From Saccoglossus kowalevskii (lineage: Eukaryota; Hemichordata; Enteropneusta; Harrimaniidae), in contig NW_003105604.1 in assembly GCF_000003605.2 (NCBI RefSeq), positions 1 through 23,169 on the forward strand: DNA of 23,169 bases. Reading direction: 5' to 3'. Within the stretch, counting starts at the first letter, position 1; each line of letters starts with the position of its first letter. This document shows positions 19,501-23,169 of the stretch, piece after piece. The notes under the pieces were generated by a model. That model was not told where the DNA came from and ran no database searches. It saw only the letters and a program-made list of their open reading frames with translations. The translations under genes and the position numbers were made by a program.

Positions 19501-21293
19501 AATATTTGAATATGCACCGGTTGCTACTCCTGATGTACTCTATGAAAATATAACTAAAAATAATTGGTAGATTATTTATAGTAAGTCACATACAATAGTA
19601 AAAACTGCTTTACCAACCACCTAGAAAATATAATGCTGATTTATTGCGTGTACATTATACAAAATCATTGAATAGTACAAAATATTCATAAAAAAACTAT
19701 AAATCTGGGAACAGTATGAGGAACGCATTGTTGTATGATGTACACGTCTACTGTACTACTAACAAACAAGATCACTTTCATGTTGATTTTAATAACTGTA
19801 AATTACTGCCATGATTTTGATACCAAATATATAATGGAAAAGATTTCCTTAAGCCCCGTGTACTCCACCCCATAAGATGAGCCACACTCAAGCCACAATT
19901 GTATGACCTTCAAGATAACTATACATGTCCAGAGTTGTGCACATACAATGAGAACTAAGGGGCACTGGATAGGCAGGGTTAGAATTAGATCCATGTGTGG
20001 GATGATGTAAAAGTATTACTAGTACAAAAATAGTAAAATATACCCAGTAGATAACCACAGAATCATAATTTACAAAAGATGATAAAAATGTCTGATCAAA
20101 GAAATTTTATCAATTTTTACATTCAAACAGCTGCCCCTCTACACTCCGGAGCTCAAACCCTGTAGGATTTGACAATATTGTTGACAAAAATTAAGAACTG
20201 AAATCTAAAAAGGCTGCTTCTGAACAAATTTATTACAGTGAAGAATAAATGGGTTAAATTTAATCTAGTATATGTACATTATAAACTTTGGATTTTTCAT
20301 TTTAATTGTAATTATTTTTTTTAGAAATATTCAATATTTAACAGGCAGAAAAAAACGAAAAGCAAACCTACCAGAATACAATGTAAAAATATTAAATTCA
20401 AAAATATTAGTTTAAATACTTTTTATATTAGGCTGTTTCTGGAACTGGTTTCATAAAATGAATAGCAATTAGTTATTTATTCAAATTATATTATGCCAAA
20501 GATGGAACAGTATAGACATTTTGAGCCAGCATATGAACACCTGCTTTTGACGCTTCAACTCTACGCCAAATACTGAGCTTAATAACGAGAATGGAAACAA
20601 ACATTACATTAAATCATAATGATTAGAAAACTGTAAATAATATAAAAATCAAATCCAACACTGAATTGACCCAACTAGTTCATCACAAATTCATAAAATA
20701 ATCCCATTTATAATAGTCTTCCTTTCTTTCAGAAGATTGAAAAACTGAAAATTTACTCAAATTTTGTCTGTTGGTTCCAAAATTAGGGTTCATTTCCAGA
20801 AATATTGAAAAGTAAAAGAAATCTGCAGCCATAGCTACAATGTCTACAAAGAACTGACTTTCAACAAAATATAACCGATTTAAATCACTCTGTACTGTAC
20901 TTGCAGCTAAGGGTTAGGCCATTTGATTTTTGAGGGGGGAGGTCAGAATTAAAAAAAGGGGTTTTTCAAAAAAAAAATTGTTGTTTCAGAATCTGAGTAT
21001 TTTTAAAAGAAATTGAGGCAGTGAATTAATACAATATGCCAATTTGAATAAGACCAACGAACTGCGTATGATTTTGTCTTACCTGTATTAGCATTAGATG
21101 CATTGAACGAGTCCAACAACGCCACATATAGCACGCCAAATGAGTAGAACACACCACCGAGAAGAACAAAAATTAGAAAACTCCCAAACATAACACACCA
21201 TCCATAGCCTCCATCCGGTGGATCAAACTGTCTGTTAGCAATGCGATTATTGACTGTCTTTGAGAATGAATGAGAGCTACCAGTAGAGCTCAT
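10302..21293 (-). CDS. SLC16 (monocarboxylate transporter-like) gene, six exons
   Basis: The joined exons (21293-21083, 14606-14382, 13863-13280, 12823-12618, 12241-12080, 10528-10302) encode about 537 residues, a normal length for SLC16. SLC16 proteins are 12-helix plasma-membrane carriers, many moving monocarboxylates with protons; some members carry other substrates or are orphans, so the substrate is not assigned. Visible family marks are DGGYGW at residues 27-32 entering TM1, the second signature around residues 161-182 (REYFSKK followed by GLALSGTGAG), a long hydrophilic loop between TM6 and TM7 (about residues 220-310), and a hydrophilic C-tail. Exon phases are 1,1,0,1,1 and agree at each junction. 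Doubts: exon 2 has no AG acceptor, exon 4 carries a one-base frame error, and exon 6 has a duplicated acceptor. It is either a real gene with assembly errors or polymorphisms, or a young pseudogene. Family assignment is firm; integrity is not. Confidence 0.8.
10512..10631. repeat. Perfect 60-bp tandem duplication over the exon 6 acceptor
   Basis: The 60 bases at 10512-10571 are repeated exactly at 10572-10631. Each unit contains, on the minus strand, the end of intron 5, the acceptor TTATTTAG and the first 17 bases of exon 6. The orphan terminal exon at 5950 has only a single copy of the equivalent sequence, so the duplication arose after the two copies separated, or is an assembly artefact. 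Confidence 0.93.
10632..12079. other. Intron 5 of the SLC16 gene
   Basis: Contains the N gap and no coding sequence I can support. A short diverged direct repeat of about 64 bp is seen at 11832-11950 (gaatatgtctacctgtaatg, again as gaatatgtttacctgttatg). The open frame at 11603-11800 has no recognisable content. Confidence 0.55.
11058..11107. other. Assembly gap of 50 N
   Basis: Exactly 50 N inside intron 5. The round size suggests a placeholder of unknown true length, so distances and repeats here are unreliable. Confidence 0.97.
12080..12241 (-). CDS. SLC16 gene, exon 5 (TM10-TM11)
   Basis: The acceptor is TATCTCTTAG|GGCAATTA and the donor GCTG|GTGAGT, phases 1 and 1. It reads QLAFAIVFGAGMACYIPMLP, then VVVHYFFPVRYDRALSICLQ and ALAMMIGTPIAG, a typical SLC16 C-terminal-half block with the GTPIAG end of TM11. 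Joined to exon 4 it gives TYEGQLAFAIVFGAG with no gap. A decayed partial copy of its 5' end sits in the intron just upstream (12364-12546). Confidence 0.86.
12225..12546. repeat. Diverged local duplication around the exon 5 acceptor
   Basis: The exon 5 acceptor region (plus strand gcaaacgctaattgccctaa, 12225 on) is repeated imperfectly at 12364-12390 (gcaaatgctaatttccccaa), and the flank with gcagtacaaat near 12329 reappears near 12512. The second copy has lost its AG (TTGGGG in place of TTAGGG on the minus strand), so it should not act as a splice site. The spacing changes from about 139 to about 183 bases, showing an internal insertion. Confidence 0.6.
12618..12823 (-). CDS. SLC16 gene, exon 4 (TM8-TM9), frame broken
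   Basis: Acceptor CCCCGGCAG|GTTAAACG enters in phase 0 and reads VKRAKDYGIPSFK...IMGLTQFVGRIFWG. The continuation VGGSLLKVQPHILYG...IHSKTYEG lies one frame away, and the exon leaves at G|GTGTGT in phase 1. The exon is 206 bases long, where phase 0 to phase 1 needs a length of 3n+1, so one base is extra or two are missing. The switch falls at or next to a run of five G (12725-12729, C on the plus strand). The residue pattern on both sides is that of a normal transporter, which fits a recent lesion or a base-count error in the assembly. Confidence 0.78.
13280..13863 (-). CDS. SLC16 gene, exon 3 (TM4-TM7 and central loop)
   Basis: This is the largest exon, with 194 codons. The acceptor is strong (pyrimidine-rich, then TTTCAG|GTTTCTTG) and the donor is ATG|GTAAAT, leaving phase 0. 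It holds the second SLC16 signature (YFSKKMPMAIGLALSG), two further helices around ILTQILLDNYGWRGTLIVLGG, then a polar loop rich in K, D, S and T with a KKKASRSCC cluster, and TM7 (VVFLLLILSVLGSTWSQYIV). The central cytoplasmic loop between TM6 and TM7 is a usual place for length variation in this family. No frame break is visible. Confidence 0.88.
13864..14381. other. Intron 2 of the SLC16 gene
   Basis: GT donor at 14381-14380 and AG acceptor at 13865-13864. Nothing else recognised inside. Intron 3 (13279-12824) and intron 4 (12617-12242) also have GT-AG ends. Confidence 0.75.
14382..14606 (-). CDS. SLC16 gene, exon 2 (TM2-TM4)
   Basis: The exon encodes 74 full codons, from WSMIIII to VVYGVFI, with three hydrophobic stretches and the loop CNRYGHRK expected between TM2 and TM3. 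Its donor A|GTATGT is good and joins in phase to exon 3. The 5' border is set by family spacing: exon 1 ends in ..NT plus one base, and SLC16 proteins commonly have one residue and then W. That puts the border at 14606, but the two bases before it (14608-14607) read AC on the minus strand, not AG. No AG occurs for about 50 bases upstream, where a TA repeat sits. Confidence 0.75.
14607..15431. other. Intron 1, part next to exon 2
   Basis: Contains a TA dinucleotide run (14619-14637) beside exon 2 and a site at 15253-15299 similar to both flanks of element A. No gene. Confidence 0.55.
15432..15524 (+). repeat. Inverted terminal repeat, low-coordinate side
   Basis: ctaggtcag...gacctcata...ttttcttcca...gtca...gaggcaatga...ccatct is matched in reverse complement at 19105-19013. 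GGTCAG/CTGACC ends are flanked by TA on both sides. Confidence 0.75.
15604..15679. repeat. 76-bp hairpin, possible internal complementary region
   Basis: CTATGGTGGGTA at the left and TACCCACCATAG at the right, with further pairing (AACTATGTGAAT with ATTCACTATGTT). The recombinase stop codon lies inside it. The same string in the opposite sense (ctatggtgggtaatt) begins at 19184 outside the far repeat. DIRS elements carry an internal region complementary to their ends, which fits, but a separate small MITE is possible. Confidence 0.55.
15667..16290 (-). pseudogene. DIRS-type tyrosine recombinase, C-terminal part, broken
   Basis: On the minus strand one frame from 15948 reads AHDVRAITNSLALA, a stop, then NVFTSYYLRDTQTVEEGSFR and VGPLVVGQTLVSDLV to TAA at 15669-15667. 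HDVR supplies the conserved H-x-x-R and YY the likely nucleophilic tyrosine of the family. Two in-frame stops (15906-15904 and 15882-15880) interrupt it. Upstream, in shifted frames, CYGQGKQNRPASPN (about 16040-16080) looks like the preceding strand-loop region. The enzyme would join the linear or circular DNA copy into the genome; this copy cannot. Confidence 0.75.
16722..16970 (-). pseudogene. DIRS pol fragment (RNase H end / linker block)
   Basis: The minus strand reads MNVYAFSSLLAILWVLGKLR, then QERTCILTQVAPNRLSKTWF, then PVVLPDLLDLLSQ. This follows the layout common in DIRS-type pol proteins: YAFPP..L.PRVLGKLRQE, then APxWP...WFP, then LP.RPDLLSQ. The proline-rich catalytic-end residues are partly changed and the frame stops at TAG soon after. 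Recognition is from memory of the family. Confidence 0.65.
18054..18749 (-). pseudogene. Gag-like fragments of the DIRS-like element
   Basis: Three minus-strand fragments in different frames: SSNSWVGNPHSKRHLGLG with YVQNLRFCNKVMYANWDSKV (18749-18555), a G/S/P-rich piece (18492-18262), and a helical piece EFAYEIQALVEGLPGQIVSL ending near 18054. The position at the 5' end of the element and the helical, polar nature suit a gag protein. I do not recognise a specific domain. Confidence 0.4.
19013..19105 (-). repeat. Inverted terminal repeat, high-coordinate side
   Basis: Partner of 15432-15524. Ends at ctgacctag on the plus strand. Confidence 0.75.
19106..21082. other. Intron 1, part next to exon 1
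   Basis: AT-rich. The string ctatggtgggtaatt at 19184 pairs with the DIRS hairpin. A diverged direct repeat of about 38 bp (ttgccatgtttttgacacca at 19468, ctgccatgattttgatacca at 19807) is seen. No coding sequence supported. Confidence 0.5.
21083..21293 (-). CDS. SLC16 gene, exon 1 (start codon, TM1)
   Basis: The exon encodes 70 residues plus one base and ends at a good donor (G|GTAAGA). A short polar N-terminus leads into PPDGGYGW and a first membrane helix ending SFGVLYV. I place the start at 21293 because the orphan copy at 2533 has its ATG at the same place and both share the preceding GTGCAGTC. The frame stays open upstream to an ATG at 21410, which would add 39 residues (MGSLLACF...), but those are not seen in the orphan copy. 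The GCAG just before the ATG could also be an acceptor of a 5' UTR intron. Confidence 0.82.
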
Positions 21294-21440
21294 GACTGCA
21301 CCTAATATGACTTGTTTTTTCAGCTTCGATAGTGGAGTGGAGTCTGGACAGGAAGCTCTTTTTTTAGCTTCGTGGTCTGGGCAACTAAAACACGCAAGTA
21401 AACTCCCCAAGTTACTGATAATTAGGTCATTTGTTGTTAT

Positions 21441-22331
21441 CAGGTGCAGCCAGTGGAGCTGTTTTCATCGGAAAAGCTGTTCCAAAGGATTTTTGTTGAG
21501 GGCAGGGGATTTTTCCTATTTTTTGTAGAGGACGGGGAATATCAGTACCCCGTAGTGGGCAGGGCAGATTTCTAAAAAAAATGCAAGGACAGGGTTTTTA
21601 GTGGGTAGGGCACATATGAAAATATCGCAGGGTGGCCAAAACAGAACAGGGTATAATAAAAAAAACGCATTGAGGGAAATAACATCTGCTTAATGTGGGC
21701 AGCCGTGTGCTATCAACAGTGGCGAATCCAGAGGGGGGCAGGGGGCTATGGCCCCTCCCAAACGCATGACGATTCATATCATCTGGATTACGCATAGCTT
21801 CTCTGCGATTTACGCTCCGTATATTTTAAGCGAAGCTTGCCCCCCCCCCCACAATACATTTTGCTGGATCCGCCACTGGCTATCAATAACTGAAAGAGCG
21901 AGTCACCCAATGATCTGCTGAGTGGTTAATGTATTCAAGAAGCCCATATAAGCCAATGACTCGATGAATTACGCCACCAATCGGCATAGCAATGTAGGTT
22001 CTGTCACTGTGAATATTCACCCCGGATATTCACAAACATTGTACTGCAACCAGTGTAAGTGAGAAATAGAGTTCAGTTGTCATCACTATGAATGTACGAA
22101 GTTGATGTTACACTTCGGCAAGTTGGCGGTAGGGGAGTAGGCAATGAGGGCAGGGGAAAGATGAATTTGGTTAGCAGGAGGGAAAGACAATTTTTTTCAG
22201 ATGGAGAGTAGCATATGAAAAGGTTTTAATTTCCCCCTTTTCCTTTAATTAGCATACTTCAAAAGGCCCATAAAATATTTTTTGTCCCAGAGAATTGACT
22301 ATTTAAATTTATTGCTTGTTGGCTGCACCTG
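21441..22331. mobile_element. Element with 12-bp terminal inverted repeats and 6-bp flanking repeat
   Basis: CAGGTGCAGCCA at 21441-21452 is inverted as TGGCTGCACCTG at 22320-22331. TGTTAT lies directly outside both ends (21435-21440 and 22332-22337), as a target-site duplication would. The inside has irregular G-rich repeats (gaggacgggg, gtgggcaggg, gtgggtaggg) and the nested hAT MITE, and no transposase. The superfamily is not clear to me. Confidence 0.55.
21717..21878. mobile_element. hAT-type MITE, 162 bp
   Basis: Terminal inverted repeats CAGTGGCGAATCCAG and CTGGATCCGCCACTG (one mismatch) are flanked by an exact 8-bp direct repeat GCTATCAA (21709-21716 and 21879-21886). The 8-bp duplication and CAGTGGCG ends are those of the hAT superfamily. 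G- and C-runs follow each end. It has no coding capacity. Confidence 0.88.
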
Positions 22332-22337
22332 TGTTAT

Positions 22338-23169
22338 CACTGATTAGCTTACATTTGCTTACAATTCAATAGAACTAAGTGGATTCTGACCGCAGCGGAA
22401 TAAGGCTGACCTTCAGGACTTTACTCAGGACCAATATACTAGTACTATAGTATAGTGATTTCGTCATGCCCAGGACCTTGACAAGTTGATAAACAGAAGT
22501 GTGAAAACGACCTCTGAACCCTAACAGTTTTCACAAAAACAGAGAGCGTCATTTGTGCCGTCCAGATGTATTCGAACCTGTCCTCCTGTTTCACAAGTTT
22601 GAAGTACTGGTACTCAGATTTAATTCTGCTGATGATGCGCGTTTTGAGAATTTCCAACGGATCCACAAAAGCACTTCCCTCCCGTTTATTCCGCCGGGAG
22701 ATATGGATAGCTACTTTTGCAGTGATAATGATAAAAAGTAAAATACTCTCACACTGACAAGAGCGAAAACAATGTGAGTGGTGAGGTGGCAAAATAACAA
22801 ACCACCAAGGAGGAATCGTCTAACCAAGTTGTAAAAATTCAGTAGAAATGCGCGAAATGAAGCGACAGAAGGCGCCAATCGCCGGACATTCAATAACAAT
22901 GTGAATGAGCGAAACCAGATCACCACAAAGCAAAATTTGCCCCAGCAAGAAAACCAGCAGTAGAATATGCACCATGCATTACACGCCGTTGCAAATCTCC
23001 CTCACGTTTTGTGATGGGGGCAGTATTTAATATTTAATATTTAATATCTGAAGGCGTATTCAAGGCGCATACTGTCAATGCGAGATGGCAAGTGTGTGAG
23101 ATTTTGCCCATCGTTTTCTATGGGCAAATACAAAGTTTCCGCCTGCACTCAATGGCGGCCTTGCCATAC
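22338..23169. other. Upstream flank of the SLC16 gene
   Basis: About 1-2 kb upstream of exon 1. Both strands are partly open around 22445-22930 but no frame resembles a known protein. It holds tatttaa tandem copies (about 23026-23050), a hairpin at 23103-23128 and a YY1-like caatggcggcc (23149-23159). It could contain a promoter or untranslated exon. Confidence 0.35.
23103..23128. other. Perfect hairpin inside a larger imperfect one
   Basis: TTTGCCCAT and ATGGGCAAA pair over nine bases around an 8-base loop. An outer pair, atggcaag (23084) and cttgccat (23160-23167), suggests the core or end of a small MITE cut by the window edge. Confidence 0.55.

Noticed and set aside
21294-21410. In-frame upstream start adding 39 residues to exon 1
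   Set aside because: Not shared with the orphan exon, and the conserved block between the two copies begins just before the ATG at 21293; kept only as an alternative.
22445-22792. 115-codon minus-strand frame and overlapping plus-strand frames
   Set aside because: Open on both strands with no recognisable domain; could be a UTR exon but nothing supports a protein.

Overview
The window looks like AT-rich genomic DNA of an animal, most likely a marine invertebrate; the species cannot be named from the sequence. Reasons: a multi-exon gene with phase-consistent GT/AG junctions, long repeat-filled introns, a run of 50 N (11058-11107), and mobile elements typical of such genomes (DIRS-like tyrosine-recombinase retroelements, Helentron-type non-autonomous elements, a hAT-type MITE). 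I see no bacterial operon, CRISPR array, rRNA or tRNA.

The only host gene family I can support is SLC16 (monocarboxylate-transporter-like, major facilitator superfamily), always on the minus strand. One six-exon gene runs from 21293 down to 10302. It has the DGGYGW signature of TM1 in exon 1, the YFSKK...GTGAG signature in exon 3, and a terminal exon ending in a TAA. Five of the six exons have convincing borders and all phases agree. Three oddities raise doubt about its integrity: exon 2 has AC where AG is expected, exon 4 is out of frame by one base near a five-G run, and the acceptor of exon 6 lies in a perfect 60-bp tandem duplication. Further along the same strand are an eroded terminal exon (5950-5780) and an isolated first exon (2533-2349, also off frame by one base near a five-G run). 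Together they suggest a tandem array of SLC16 copies, partly decayed, with the last copy running off the left edge.

Layout by region. 1-1062: decayed DIRS/Ngaro-type gag-like ORF (minus) with a 38-codon tandem repeat. 1616-3554: two 248-bp inverted arms around the orphan first exon; the right arm is probably the start of an LTR (about 3308-3899). 4000-4480: diverged repeats with E2F-like palindromes. 5780-5950: orphan terminal exon. 7764-9240 and 9304-10227: two different Helentron-type elements, each with tandem core units, a microsatellite and a 3' hairpin; the second lies about 75 bp from the stop codon of the complete gene. 10302-14606: exons 6 to 2. 14607-21082: the 6.5-kb intron 1, holding a 3.7-kb decayed DIRS-like element (15432-19105). 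21083-21293: exon 1. 21441-22331: a terminal-inverted-repeat element with a nested hAT MITE (21717-21878). 22332-23169: upstream sequence with small hairpins and no gene I can defend.

The parts relate through duplication and insertion: SLC16 copies arose in tandem, and mobile elements filled introns and spacers. One site in intron 1 (about 15253-15299) looks like an empty version of the site holding the 7764-9240 element, which links that spacer to intron 1 of a lost copy. I did not find a convincing new molecular system.
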